DNA from: Pseudomonas lini
Lineage (GTDB): Bacteria > Pseudomonadota > Gammaproteobacteria > Pseudomonadales > Pseudomonadaceae
DNA: 64,000 bases
Direction: 5' to 3'
Assembly (NCBI RefSeq): GCF_001042905.1
Contig: NZ_JYLB01000010.1
Span: 1 to 64,000 of the forward strand
Positions 34,418 through 43,930 of this stretch are shown here, one piece after another. The position numbers and the translations under genes were made by a program. Every line of letters begins with the position of its first letter. Position 1 is the stretch's first letter. Under the pieces are notes generated by a model, which saw nothing but the letters and a program-made list of their open reading frames with translations, did not search any database and was not told the DNA's origin.

Positions 34418-34804
34418 ATGCTTTACCGAATCGCAGCCGACGGGCTGGTGCTGTCTCACTTGCTGTTCATTCTGTTCGTGCTGTTCGGCGGGCTGCTGGT
34501 GCTCAAATGGCATCGCCTGGCCTGGTGGCACCTGCCCGCCGCCGCGTGGGGCGTGATCGTGGAAGTTTTCCACCTGACGTGCCCACTGACCGAATGGGAA
34601 AACCTCATGCGCCATGCGGCCGGGCAAACCGGCTACGGCGGCGGTTTTATTGAACATTACGTGTGGCCGATTATTTATCCGGCCGGGCTGACACCCACGA
34701 TTCAACTAGGACTGGGCAGCGTGGTGCTGGCGATCAACGTGCTGATCTACCTGCGGCTGATCCGCTTATGGAGATTGCGGCACCCGACTCGTTCAGGGCA
34801 GTAA
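34418..34804 (+). CDS. DUF2784 membrane protein
   Basis: A 128-residue inner-membrane protein with three or four helices and the DUF2784 signature CPLTEWENLMRHAAGQTGY, then FIEHYVWPIIYP. It is common in proteobacteria, with no known role. AGGGA lies before the ATG. It follows the DapA-like gene by 60 bases on the same strand, which may or may not mean cotranscription. Confidence 0.88.
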   Translation: MLYRIAADGLVLSHLLFILFVLFGGLLVLKWHRLAWWHLPAAAWGVIVEVFHLTCPLTEWENLMRHAAGQTGYGGGFIEHYVWPIIYPAGLTPTIQLGLGSVVLAINVLIYLRLIRLWRLRHPTRSGQ

Positions 34805-34819
34805 CCGGTCTGGCTGAGT

Positions 34820-36397
34820 TCAGTTGGCAATGACGCTCATGTTCCGGCCACTGGCCTTGGCCACATACAGCGCCTTGTCTGCTGCGCCGATCAAATCTTC
34901 GGGCTGGCTCTGCGCTGTCTGGTTGTAGGCACAGACCCCCAGGCTGACCGTGACGAGGCCTTCGGGGCTGCCGCTATGCTTGATGTCCGTTTGCTGAACC
35001 GCGCGACGGATCTTTTCCGCCACCAGAAACGCCCCCACATAATCGGTGCCGGGCAACACCACCGTAAACTCCTCACCACCGAAGCGGGCAGCAAGATCGC
35101 CGGGGCGCTGGATGTTGTCAGTGATGATGGTGCTGATCTTGCGCAAACACTCATCGCCCGCCAAATGACCGTAGTGATCATTGAAACTCTTGAAATGATC
35201 GACATCGATCATCAGCAACGCCAGGCTGGTGTGGGTACGCCTGGCGCGGCCCATTTCCGCCAGGATGAACAAATCGAACTGACGCCGGTTGGAAAGCCCG
35301 GTTAGTGCATCCTCCAAAGCCAGCAACTTAAGGCTGTGGTTGACCTCAATGAGTTTTTCCTGCGCCTCCAGCAATTCGTTCTGAATATGATTCTGCTGTT
35401 TCATGACGCGGATCAGGCGATAGCCGAGAACGCCCAGAAACCCCAGCAGCAATGAGACGATGCCCGCACTGAGCATTGACTCCTGCCGCCAACTGGCCAG
35501 GACTTCAGCCTTGTCGAGCGCGGCAAAAACGATAAGCGGATAACCCTCGACCCGCCGAAACCCCACCACCCGCTCCACCCCGTCCACGTAGGATTTGACG
35601 ATGGCCGTTCCGGAATTACCCTTGGGCAACAGCTGGGTAAACAGCGGCCCCTTGGCGACACTGGTACCGATATCGGCTTCGTTGAACGGGCGGCGGACGA
35701 CGATGGTGGCGTCGTCGGCGATCAGATTGACCACCCCGTTACTGCCCATGTCGATGCTGTTGTACAGGTCCAGGAAATGGTTGAGATAGATCGAAGCCGC
35801 CACCACGCCGGCAAACCGCCCATCGGCGTGATTGATTCTGCGTGACACGGTCATGACCCACTCACCGGTCGAGCGACTTCTTATCGATGGACCGATATGA
35901 GGACCGCGGTCGGGATGATCACGATGGTAGATGAAATATTCACGGTCGGAGTTATTGGCATTGGCCAGCACAGCGTTATTGGAGTTGGCGAGCCAGCGTC
36001 CTTCTTCGTCGAAAACGAACAGCCCATGGATCTGCGCCAGTTCACCGCGCTGGGCGTGGAGCAAACGTTGCAGTCTGGGAATTTTCGCCGGCTCCATGCC
36101 GTCGTTTTCGAGGCGGTCCACCACGGCAAACAGCAGTGTGTCGGCCTGCTTGATCGAGGCCTGTGCCTGCGAGGCCAGGGTTTGCGCCAGGTTGGACATC
36201 TCCACTTCGCTGCCGCGCAAATGATACTGCCGCGCATTCCAGCCCTCACCGATCACAATGGCCGTCATGGACAGGCATACCGCAATAAGCAGAGAAACCG
36301 CGTATCGAACCTTGAGTTTCGACTCAACCTGCCCGGGTACCCAAGGCGTGGCAAGCCGGGTGCTTTCAGTACGATCTTTGACGAACGGATGCCCCAT
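34820..36397 (-). CDS. Membrane diguanylate cyclase with periplasmic dCache-like sensor
   Basis: A 525-residue protein: a membrane helix at about 32-51, a periplasmic double-Cache-like sensor at about 55-310 (DREYFIYHRDHPDRGPHIGP), a second helix near 315-335, a short coiled coil, then a GGDEF domain. The active-site motif GGEEF is at 440-444 and the product-inhibition I-site RPGD at 431-434, so it should make c-di-GMP and be feedback-limited. No EAL domain. The ligand of the sensor is unknown. Confidence 0.93.
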   Translation of the reverse strand: MGHPFVKDRTESTRLATPWVPGQVESKLKVRYAVSLLIAVCLSMTAIVIGEGWNARQYHLRGSEVEMSNLAQTLASQAQASIKQADTLLFAVVDRLENDGMEPAKIPRLQRLLHAQRGELAQIHGLFVFDEEGRWLANSNNAVLANANNSDREYFIYHRDHPDRGPHIGPSIRSRSTGEWVMTVSRRINHADGRFAGVVAASIYLNHFLDLYNSIDMGSNGVVNLIADDATIVVRRPFNEADIGTSVAKGPLFTQLLPKGNSGTAIVKSYVDGVERVVGFRRVEGYPLIVFAALDKAEVLASWRQESMLSAGIVSLLLGFLGVLGYRLIRVMKQQNHIQNELLEAQEKLIEVNHSLKLLALEDALTGLSNRRQFDLFILAEMGRARRTHTSLALLMIDVDHFKSFNDHYGHLAGDECLRKISTIITDNIQRPGDLAARFGGEEFTVVLPGTDYVGAFLVAEKIRRAVQQTDIKHSGSPEGLVTVSLGVCAYNQTAQSQPEDLIGAADKALYVAKASGRNMSVIAN

Positions 36398-36547
36398 GAC
36401 GCTCCTTTAATCCCTTATGACATGGCGAATTTTCCCGTTCGCCCTTTTAGCGCCAGCCAGCCGTGGCTGGCGCTCGGACCACTATGACTCATCAACGAAT
36501 ACGATAGGTGATTTGCACAAAAATGCTCATCGCCAACGATCGTAAGG

Positions 36548-37075
36548 CTACATCTGCGTCTGTTTCACCGCCTCAAGCCAGGCCGGATTCAATTGTGTCT
36601 GTTCGGTCTCGATGCCCAGCGCTTCCATCCGCGCCTTGTGCTGCTCCATCTCACGGGTCAGCTGGCTATGGTCGCTGGAATTGCCGTCCAACTGGTGCAT
36701 CTGGCTCAGCCCCAAGTGATAAAAACGCAGCAGCTTCATGGCGCTCGGATCGCCCTTATCCACTGCCGCCGTCACCTGGTGCATGACGTTGGTGATGCTC
36801 ATCAGGCTGCGTTTGAGCTGCCAACCATAGACCGCTGGCGCCATCCATTCCTGGGTCCAGAACGTGCCGCGCATCAGCGCCGCCATCAGCAATAACGCGG
36901 CAAACACGCCGCCCACGTTGAAACGCAGATTGTCGCCGCCGGGCTCACCGAACAGCGCCACCGCCGCCGTGGACAGCACCATCGCCAGCGCCAGGAACAT
37001 CAGGGCGATGATTACCGTGCTGCGCCGCGTCTGGCGTCGATAGGTTTCGGCATTCATTGGCTGGATTTCGAACAT
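36548..37075 (-). CDS. DUF3087 membrane protein
   Basis: A 175-residue protein with two N-terminal membrane helices (about 20-42 and 55-75) and a cytoplasmic helical C-terminal part (LGLSQMHQLDGNSSDHSQL). The pattern fits DUF3087. The start at MFEIQPMNAETYRRQTRR has AAGGA upstream; another ATG six codons in is possible. Divergent from ppnN. Function unknown. Confidence 0.8.
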   Translation of the reverse strand: MFEIQPMNAETYRRQTRRSTVIIALMFLALAMVLSTAAVALFGEPGGDNLRFNVGGVFAALLLMAALMRGTFWTQEWMAPAVYGWQLKRSLMSITNVMHQVTAAVDKGDPSAMKLLRFYHLGLSQMHQLDGNSSDHSQLTREMEQHKARMEALGIETEQTQLNPAWLEAVKQTQM

Positions 37076-37302
37076 CGCGACGGGGTTCCTTGCATCAATG
37101 GTAAAAGGCTCTGTGGCAAAAAGACTGCGGGGCATTATCGCCTCCCCGAAGGATTTAGCTATGCTGGGGCTCCTTTTCATCTTTCCATCGTTAAACGGGG
37201 AACATGGCGATACAGCGCAGTTCGTGCCATCTTCTCCATGGATACACACTATTCGGATGCCATGCGCCTGCCGGCGGGTGACATCGTTTTAAGGATCATT
37301 GA

Positions 37303-38676
37303 ATGACCCAACGACATGTAATCAACGCCTCGGTCAGCCCTAAAGGCAGCCTGGAAACACTCTCCCAACGTGAAGTACAGCAACTGAGCGAAGCCGGAAC
37401 CGGCCTCACCTACACCCTTTTCCGCCAGTGCGCCCTGGCCATCCTCAATACCGGCGCTCACGTCGATAACGCCAAGACCATTCTGGAAGCCTACAAAGAC
37501 TTCGAAATCCGCATTCACCAGCAAGACCGCGGCGTACGCCTGGAACTGCTGAATGCCCCGGCCGACGCTTTCGTCGATGGCGAAATGATCGCCAGCACCC
37601 GGGAAATGCTCTTCAGCGCCCTGCGCGACATCGTCTACACCGAAAACGAACTCGACGCCTTGAGCATCGACCTGAGCACCTCCCAGGGCATCAGCGACTA
37701 CGTCTTTCACTTGCTGCGCAACGCCCGCACCCTGCGCCCCGGTGTCGAACCGAAAATCGTGGTGTGCTGGGGCGGCCACTCGATCAACACCGAAGAATAC
37801 AAATACACCAAGAAAGTCGGCCACGAACTCGGCCTGCGCAGCCTGGACATCTGCACCGGTTGCGGCCCCGGCGTGATGAAAGGTCCGATGAAAGGCGCGA
37901 CCATCGCCCACGCCAAACAGCGCATCCACGGTGGCCGCTACCTCGGCTTGACTGAACCGGGGATCATCGCCGCCGAAGCACCGAACCCGATCGTCAACGA
38001 ACTGGTGATCTTGCCGGACATCGAGAAACGTCTGGAAGCGTTCGTCCGCGTCGGCCACGGCATCATTATTTTCCCGGGTGGCGCGGGCACGGCGGAAGAA
38101 TTCCTGTACCTGCTCGGCATTTTGATGCACCCGGATAACGAAGGCCTGCCCTTCCCCGTGGTCCTCACCGGGCCGAAAAGCGCCGCGCCGTATCTGGAGC
38201 AGTTGCACGCCTTCGTCGGTGCAACCCTCGGTGAAGCCGCGCAGCGGCACTACGAGATCATCATCGACGACCCGGCTGAAGTGGCGCGACAAATGACTCA
38301 AGGCCTCAAAGCGGTCAAACAGTTCCGTCGCGAGCGCAACGACGCGTTCCATTTCAACTGGCTGCTGAAAATCGACGAAGGCTTCCAGCGCCCGTTCGAC
38401 CCGACCCACGCCAACATGGCCAACCTGCAACTGAGCCGCAACCTGCCGTCCCACGAACTGGCCGCCAACCTGCGCCGCGCGTTCTCCGGCATCGTCGCCG
38501 GCAACGTCAAGGACAAGGGCATCCGCCTGATCGAAGAACACGGGCCATACCAGATCCGTGGCGATGCCGCCGTCATGCAACCGCTGGACAAACTGCTCAA
38601 AGCCTTTGTCGCCCAGCACCGGATGAAACTGCCGGGCGGCGCGGAGTATGTGCCGTGTTATCAGGTGGTGGCTTAA
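37303..38676 (+). CDS. ppnN: PpnN, nucleotide 5'-monophosphate nucleosidase
   Basis: A 457-residue protein (YgdH/PpnN) that splits purine and pyrimidine nucleoside monophosphates into base and ribose 5-phosphate; the E. coli enzyme is stimulated by (p)ppGpp. The LOG/lysine-decarboxylase-like core contains CTGCGPGVMKGPMKGA and the catalytic FPGGAGTAEE motif. N- and C-terminal PpnN-specific regions are complete. Monocistronic by position, with a repeat element following. Confidence 0.95.
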   Translation: MTQRHVINASVSPKGSLETLSQREVQQLSEAGTGLTYTLFRQCALAILNTGAHVDNAKTILEAYKDFEIRIHQQDRGVRLELLNAPADAFVDGEMIASTREMLFSALRDIVYTENELDALSIDLSTSQGISDYVFHLLRNARTLRPGVEPKIVVCWGGHSINTEEYKYTKKVGHELGLRSLDICTGCGPGVMKGPMKGATIAHAKQRIHGGRYLGLTEPGIIAAEAPNPIVNELVILPDIEKRLEAFVRVGHGIIIFPGGAGTAEEFLYLLGILMHPDNEGLPFPVVLTGPKSAAPYLEQLHAFVGATLGEAAQRHYEIIIDDPAEVARQMTQGLKAVKQFRRERNDAFHFNWLLKIDEGFQRPFDPTHANMANLQLSRNLPSHELAANLRRAFSGIVAGNVKDKGIRLIEEHGPYQIRGDAAVMQPLDKLLKAFVAQHRMKLPGGAEYVPCYQVVA

Positions 38677-38713
38677 TACGCTCCCACACTTTGACAAGAA
38701 ACCCCACGTGATT

Positions 38714-38824
38714 GATCGTTCCCACGCTCTGCGTGGGAATGCCTCAACGGACGCTCTGCGTTCGGCTCTGGAAGGGACGCGGAGCGTCCCGGGCTGCATT
38801 CCCACGCAGAGCATGGGAACGATC
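38714..38824. repeat. GATCGTTCCCACGC palindromic repeat element
   Basis: A 111-base element, nearly identical to 24291-24402 (both contain GCCTCAACGGACGCTCTGCG), with inverted ends. It lies directly after ppnN and may act in 3'-end formation. Confidence 0.92.
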
Positions 38825-38865
38825 ATCCTCGCTAGCCTCGTGGATATACGCAGGTCGCAGACCGG

Positions 38866-39062
38866 GACTCTAGAACCGGCAGACCCGAAGGTCTCCCACG
38901 TACAGCCGCCATAACATGAACGGACAGGCGTACCTGTTCACGAACGGGGGATGTTGTGCGTCTAGAGATACACGGGCTGCGAAACCCGATCGCTGATTCG
39001 TCAGCGACCCGGAAACGATAGAGCCCGGCCTCAAGGCGCACAAGCCGGCGGATTCTGGCGTA
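38866..39062. other. Multi-hairpin intergenic element, candidate structured RNA
   Basis: Between convergent genes several short perfect or near-perfect stems occur in series: AGACC-CGAA-GGTCT (38882-38895; the minus strand gives a C-UUCG-G tetraloop), GGACAGG-CGTA-CCTGTTC (38923-38940), CGGG/CCCG near 38974-38988, TCGCTGA-TTCG-TCAGCGA (38990-39007), and GCCGG/CCGGC near 39030-39053. It has no resemblance to the REP classes in this window, and no protein-like frame is convincing. Strand and function unknown. Confidence 0.45.
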
Positions 39063-39169
39063 GTCGTAGGCAGTGGCGCAAGAATGTGTAGCCCGGGTGA
39101 GTGTCTGGAAGTGTCGTTTAAACAGTGCTTGTTTAGTGGTCTGACACCGAGCCTTGTGGTGGCTGTACC

Positions 39170-39272
39170 GGCCTCATCGCGGGCAAGCCCGCTCCCACAG
39201 GTATCTGCGTTGACCAAAGGATTTGTGAACGACACCGATCACTGTGGGAGCGGGCTTGCCCGCGATGAGGCC
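39170..39272. repeat. Inverted REP pair
   Basis: GGCCTCATCGCGGGCAAGCC and its exact reverse complement flank about 50 bases. It lies just after the gene ending at 39298 (minus strand) and could protect its 3' end. Confidence 0.93.
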
Positions 39273-39297
39273 CGAAAAAACACCGTCCAACTTTCGG

Positions 39298-40725
39298 TCA
39301 ATCCACCAATCGCGCCGCAAGAGACTTGGCCTGGCTCGCCACATCAGTCACTGCCGTGCTCTCCCACCACATCCCGCGCAACGGTGGGCCCATGGCGAAC
39401 AAACGGCTGGCGACCTGCCCGTCAGCGCTTAATACCGCACCGTCATCCGCGGCGGCAATCCCCAATGCCAATGGCCCTGGCCGCACCAGCCCGCGTGCCA
39501 ATAGTTGCTGCGGCAATGGTCGCGCCACTCGCCGCCAGTCATATTCGATGCCACTGGAGTTGATCAGCGCCGCGCCATGCACCACGCAGGTTTGCGCCTC
39601 GCCCCGACGACGAATGCGAATGCTGACCTCCCCGTTCAACGAAGGCTCCAACCCTTTGAACGATGCAGCCTGAATCCGCAACCGCCCTTCCCCATGCAGC
39701 CGCGCCACCAACTCGGCACTCAACGGCGGCGAGCGATGGTGATGGCTTTCCCACCACGGCCGCACATGTCGCACAAACTGCCGACGCTGCACATCCGTCG
39801 CCTGGCTCCACAACCGCCCGATGTGCGCCCGCACGGTGTCGAGCGGCGCTTGCCAGTCGATGCCCTGGGCGATGGCGTCGCGGCAATGCCGGCGCAGTTC
39901 GCGCATCAACTGACGCGGTGTGCGGATGCTGTGATCCTCGGCCAAAAAATCGGCCCAGGCCGGAGGCTGTCGCCGTACATGGGGCAGCAGACCATGCCGG
40001 GAAAACACTTCGATCGGCCCGCGATGCCCGGCCTGTTCCAGCGACACCACGGCATCGACCATGGTCAGGCCCGAGCCGATGATCAGCACCGTCGACTGCG
40101 GATCGAGCTGACGCATGGCGGTCACATCCCAGGGATCGAGCGCCGCTGCGTTCAAGCCGCTGGATTCGGTTTGCGGCGTGCGCGCAGCGGGGAACATGCC
40201 AGTGGCCAGCACCGCATAGGCGCCCTGCAAACGTTGGCCGTCACTCAAGATCAGCAATACAGCGTTGTCCCGGGTTTGCAGGTCGACCACCTCGGCCCGT
40301 ACATGCTCGACACTCGAACCATTCAATGCGCCCACCGCCTGCGCCTCGGCCAAACGCTGCTGCACATAAACGCCAAACAGCCCGCGCGGCGCAAACAGCT
40401 CGCTGATCGGCACATGCTGCTGATCCGACTCAGGCCAACCACCCGCCGTAATGTACTCGGTCAGCCATTGGGTCAAATCATCAGCGTTGTCGGGATCGAC
40501 GCTCATCCGCGCCGCGTTGCCGTTGAGCGTATGGCCCAACTCCACCGCGCTGTACGCTTCGCCCCGACCGAGTTCGGCGCGGGGTTCGATCACCAGCACC
40601 TGACGCTTGCCCGGCAAACGCAACAACTGCGCCGCCAGCATCGCGCCGCTCAGGCCGCCGCCGATGATCAGGATGTCCGCGTGGCGGATGGCGTCGGTCG
40701 CCTGTCCGCTTGGGGTGTCAGTCAT
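39298..40725 (-). CDS. FAD/NAD(P)-binding protein at the end of the liv-type operon
   Basis: A 475-residue flavoprotein of the FAD-NAD(P)-binding type. The first Rossmann motif ILIIGGGLSGAMLA is at about 18-31, a central VLIIGSGLTMVDA at about 213-225, and the region GRGEAYS is typical of this family. It may be an oxygenase or oxidoreductase acting on the imported compound, but no substrate is known. It starts 14 bases after the livF-type gene, indicating the same operon. Residue numbers are approximate. Confidence 0.8.
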   Translation of the reverse strand: MTDTPSGQATDAIRHADILIIGGGLSGAMLAAQLLRLPGKRQVLVIEPRAELGRGEAYSAVELGHTLNGNAARMSVDPDNADDLTQWLTEYITAGGWPESDQQHVPISELFAPRGLFGVYVQQRLAEAQAVGALNGSSVEHVRAEVVDLQTRDNAVLLILSDGQRLQGAYAVLATGMFPAARTPQTESSGLNAAALDPWDVTAMRQLDPQSTVLIIGSGLTMVDAVVSLEQAGHRGPIEVFSRHGLLPHVRRQPPAWADFLAEDHSIRTPRQLMRELRRHCRDAIAQGIDWQAPLDTVRAHIGRLWSQATDVQRRQFVRHVRPWWESHHHRSPPLSAELVARLHGEGRLRIQAASFKGLEPSLNGEVSIRIRRRGEAQTCVVHGAALINSSGIEYDWRRVARPLPQQLLARGLVRPGPLALGIAAADDGAVLSADGQVASRLFAMGPPLRGMWWESTAVTDVASQAKSLAARLVD

Positions 40726-40739
40726 GGCGTTCTCATTGA

Positions 40740-41507
40740 TCAGTGTTTACCTAAATAGAAGTCGTGCAGATCGCCCCGTGCCAGCAACTCATCGGCGGTA
40801 CCGGACAGCACCACGCGACCCGTGTCGAGGACGTAGGCCTTTGAGGCGTACTTGAGTGCCACGTTAATATTTTGCTCGGCAATCAGGAAGCTCACCTGCT
40901 CGTCTCGATTGAGTTGCGCCACGATTTCGAAAATCTCCTGGACGATAATAGGCGCCAAACCCATGGAAGGTTCATCGAGCAATACCAAAGTAGGACGTGT
41001 CATCAACGCCCGGCCGATGGCGACCATCTGTTGTTCGCCACCGGAAGTCAGCCCGGCCCGGGTCTTGCGCTTGGTTTTCAGACGTGGAAACCAGGCGTAG
41101 ATGCGCTCCAGATCCGCCGCCAGGTCTTTGCGGCTCAGGCCGCGAACGAAGCCGCCGCTGCGCAGGTTGTCCTCCACCGTCAGTTGTGGGAACACGTGCC
41201 GGCCCTCCAGCACATGCACCATGCCCTGGCGCACGCGAACGCTCGGATTAACCCCAGCGGTATCGCGCCCGAGAAACTCGATCGTCCCTCGACTGACTTC
41301 CGCGCGCTCGGCCCGCACCAACCCGGAAATCGCCTTGAGCGTGGTGCTTTTGCCCGCACCATTGGCCCCGAGCAACGCGACGATGCCGCCCTTGGGCACC
41401 GTCAGCGACACCCCGGCCACAGCCAGGATCGCCCCGTCGTAGATCACCTCGATGTCGTTGACTTGCAACAGGTCATTGGCGGCAATGTCACTGACGGCTT
41501 GGCTCAT
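40740..41507 (-). CDS. LivF-type ABC transporter ATPase
   Basis: A 255-residue ATP-binding subunit of the branched-chain amino acid/amide family. Walker A GANGAGKS, LTSGGEQQMVAIGRAL signature and LVLLDEPSMGLAP Walker B are intact. The insert AERAEVSRGTIEFLGRD is longer than in LivF, as in the aromatic or urea-type relatives. It lies between the binding-protein gene and the FAD gene, with gaps of 3 and 14 bases. Confidence 0.93.
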   Translation of the reverse strand: MSQAVSDIAANDLLQVNDIEVIYDGAILAVAGVSLTVPKGGIVALLGANGAGKSTTLKAISGLVRAERAEVSRGTIEFLGRDTAGVNPSVRVRQGMVHVLEGRHVFPQLTVEDNLRSGGFVRGLSRKDLAADLERIYAWFPRLKTKRKTRAGLTSGGEQQMVAIGRALMTRPTLVLLDEPSMGLAPIIVQEIFEIVAQLNRDEQVSFLIAEQNINVALKYASKAYVLDTGRVVLSGTADELLARGDLHDFYLGKH

Positions 41508-41510
41508 ACG

Positions 41511-42851
41511 TTATTCATCCCCAGTGCAGGTGCGTGGCGTCAGGCCTTTTTCCTTGGCGAACGCGGCGGATTTTTCATCGATCAATGGCCGCAGCAAGGC
41601 GCGGTCGGCGGGGATCCAGTCGCTGATCAGCGTCCAGTGGGCGCCGTCCCACTGTTGAACCCGCGCCGAACCGCCACCCTCATGATCCTTGCAAGACAGC
41701 TTGAGGTTCTGCATCAGGCCGAAGTAGCCCATGTCCTTGAGCCGCGCGTCGTCGATGTTCAGGTGTTCCAGGCCCCAGCGCCCTTCTTCGCCGTTAAGCG
41801 GCCGCTTGCCGAATTTGCCTTGGGCGGTACGGATCGCTTCCACCATCACTGCCGCGTTCACCAGCCCGGAGTTGTAATAGACGCTGCCGAAATTCTTCAG
41901 GTCCTTGAGGTCGCTTTTGCCCTTGTCGAGGATGGCTTGCTTGAGGCGTTTATGGATCTCGAATTCGCTGCCGGCCGGGTATGGCGTCAGCGCCAGATAT
42001 CCTTTGGCGGCGGCGCCTGCGGGCAATACGTCTTCGCTGGAACTGGCCCAGATGTCGCCGACGATGTGGTCCACCGGGAAGCCGAAACGCGCCGCCGTCT
42101 TGACTGCCACTGGCGTCGACACGCCCCAGGTGCGCAGGAACACCCAGTCCGGGTTGACCTGGCGCACTTGCCGCCATTGCGACGATTGCTCGTTGCCGGG
42201 ATCGGCTACCGGGATCTGGATGTTTTCGAAGCCGTATTTTTCAGCCAGCAATTTCAACGGACCGAGGGTTTCCCGACCGTAAGCCGAGTCGTGATAAACC
42301 GTGGCGATCTTCTTGCCCTTGAGTTTGTCGAACCCGCCCTCGCGCTGGGCGATGTAGTTGATCAGGCTCGAGGCCTCGCTGTAGAAGGTCAGCATCACCG
42401 GAAAGTTATAGGGGAACACCGTGCCGTCGGTGGCTTCGGTGCGACCGTAGCCGAGGGTGATCAGCGGGATCTTGTCGACTTCCGCCCGCTCGCTCAGCGC
42501 ATACGCCGCCGGCGCGCCGTTGGGTGAATAGATCGCCACCGGGGCGCCATCCAGGCCTTTCTTGAAGCGCTCATAGCACTCGATGCCCTTCTCCGCCGTC
42601 CACTCGGTTTCGCATTCCTGCCAGACCAGTTTCACGCCGTTGATCCCGCCTTCCACATCATTGATGTAGTTCAGGTAATCGAGCATGCCGGCCCACACTT
42701 GCACACCGCTGGAGGCGTAAGCGCCGACACGGTAAGTGGCCAACGGGAAGAACTGCTGGTCTGGCGAGGCCTGAACCATCGGCGCCGCGCTGCCGAAAAT
42801 CGCCAGCGTCAGAGCGACGCCGGCCAACGAACGTTTCAAGGATGCACGCAT
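41511..42851 (-). CDS. LivK-like periplasmic substrate-binding protein
   Basis: A 446-residue binding protein with signal peptide (cleavage after about Ala28) and the Leu/Ile/Val-binding fold (Peripla_BP_6). At over 410 mature residues it is longer than LivK, in the size range of members that bind aromatic acids, amides or other non-amino-acid ligands. Features include NDVEGGINGVKLVWQECETEW and KGKKIATVYHDSAYGRET. Placed between permease and second ATPase genes. Ligand unknown. Confidence 0.9.
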   Translation of the reverse strand: MRASLKRSLAGVALTLAIFGSAAPMVQASPDQQFFPLATYRVGAYASSGVQVWAGMLDYLNYINDVEGGINGVKLVWQECETEWTAEKGIECYERFKKGLDGAPVAIYSPNGAPAAYALSERAEVDKIPLITLGYGRTEATDGTVFPYNFPVMLTFYSEASSLINYIAQREGGFDKLKGKKIATVYHDSAYGRETLGPLKLLAEKYGFENIQIPVADPGNEQSSQWRQVRQVNPDWVFLRTWGVSTPVAVKTAARFGFPVDHIVGDIWASSSEDVLPAGAAAKGYLALTPYPAGSEFEIHKRLKQAILDKGKSDLKDLKNFGSVYYNSGLVNAAVMVEAIRTAQGKFGKRPLNGEEGRWGLEHLNIDDARLKDMGYFGLMQNLKLSCKDHEGGGSARVQQWDGAHWTLISDWIPADRALLRPLIDEKSAAFAKEKGLTPRTCTGDE

Positions 42852-42876
42852 GTTGTCTCTCTACCAGGTTGGGGAT

Positions 42877-43926
42877 TCAGAAGCGCAGCGGCCAGTGACT
42901 CAGCCGTTCACGAAGGTTGCTCAAGAGGCGAATCAGGCCTTCCGGTTCCTTGATCAGAAACAGGATGATCAGCGCGCCGAAGATGATTTTTTGCAGGTTC
43001 TGCAACTGGCCGGCGTCCACCGAACCACCGAACAAGGCTTGCCCGGCATGGCTGAGCAGGATCGGCAGCAGGCTGATAAACGCCGCACCGACGAAGTTGC
43101 CGGCGATGCTGCCCATGCCACCGATAATGATGATGAACAGGATCTGGAATGACCGGTTGATATCGAAGCTGCTGGCGCTGGCCGTGCCCAGATAAGCGAA
43201 GGCCCACAGCGCCCCGGCGATGCCGAGGTAAAACGAGCTGACGGCGAACGCCAGGTGCTTGTAGCGCACCACCGGAATGCCGATGACTGCGGCGGCGGTG
43301 TCCATGTCGCGGATCGCCATCCAGTTGCGGCCGATCTGGCTTTTCACCAGGTTCACGGCAACCCAGGTCAGTAGCAGAACGGTAGTCAGGGTCAGCAGGT
43401 AGCGGCCCAGCGGCGTGTTCAGATCATGGCCAAACAAGGCCAGTTTCGGCGCGGAAATGGTTCCGGACGAACCGTAGTTGTAGAACCAGGGGAATTTGAC
43501 GAACAGCCACTCCAGGAAAAACTGCGCGGCCAGGGTGGTGACCATCAGGTAAAAGCCCTTGATCCGCGAACTCGGCAGGCCAAAGACAAACCCCACCACC
43601 GCGCTGATCAGCCCGCCGCCGAGCAGTGCCACCGGCAAACCCAGCTCTGGTAAACGCAGTAGAAAACCATAGGTGGCAAAGGCGCCGACCGCCATGAAAC
43701 CGGCCGCGCCGACCGAGGTCTGGCCGGTGTAACCAGTGAGCAAGTTGAGGCCAAGCCCGGCCAGGGACAGCACCAGGAACGGAATCAGAATCGCGTTCAG
43801 CCAATAGTCGTTGCCGGTCAGCGGCACGACCACGAAGGCGATCAACAACAGCGCAATCAAACCAATCGGCATTCGGCGCTGAATCAACACCGCCGGCGCG
43901 GTTTCGCGGGTAAGGGAAATCGACAT
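42877..43926 (-). CDS. LivM-type ABC transporter permease
   Basis: A 349-residue inner-membrane permease with about ten helices and LivM-family motifs (NLLTGYTGQTSVGAAGFMAVGA, RDMDTAAAVIGIPVVRYKHLAFAVSSFYLGIAGAL, IIGGMGSIAGNFVGA). The start at MSISLTRETAP avoids an upstream frame that runs into livH. It follows the LivH-type gene after four bases. Confidence 0.93.
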   Translation of the reverse strand: MSISLTRETAPAVLIQRRMPIGLIALLLIAFVVVPLTGNDYWLNAILIPFLVLSLAGLGLNLLTGYTGQTSVGAAGFMAVGAFATYGFLLRLPELGLPVALLGGGLISAVVGFVFGLPSSRIKGFYLMVTTLAAQFFLEWLFVKFPWFYNYGSSGTISAPKLALFGHDLNTPLGRYLLTLTTVLLLTWVAVNLVKSQIGRNWMAIRDMDTAAAVIGIPVVRYKHLAFAVSSFYLGIAGALWAFAYLGTASASSFDINRSFQILFIIIIGGMGSIAGNFVGAAFISLLPILLSHAGQALFGGSVDAGQLQNLQKIIFGALIILFLIKEPEGLIRLLSNLRERLSHWPLRF

Positions 43927-43930
43927 GGGT

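Noticed and set aside
37249..38826. A 525-codon open frame antisense to ppnN
   Set aside because: ppnN is complete and motif-positive on the plus strand, and the antisense frame begins inside a repeat element.
38832..39235. Open frames of 69 and 121 codons on the minus strand in the hairpin-rich element
   Set aside because: They overlap in different frames, lack ribosome sites and extend into the REP pair; the region reads better as a structured non-coding element.
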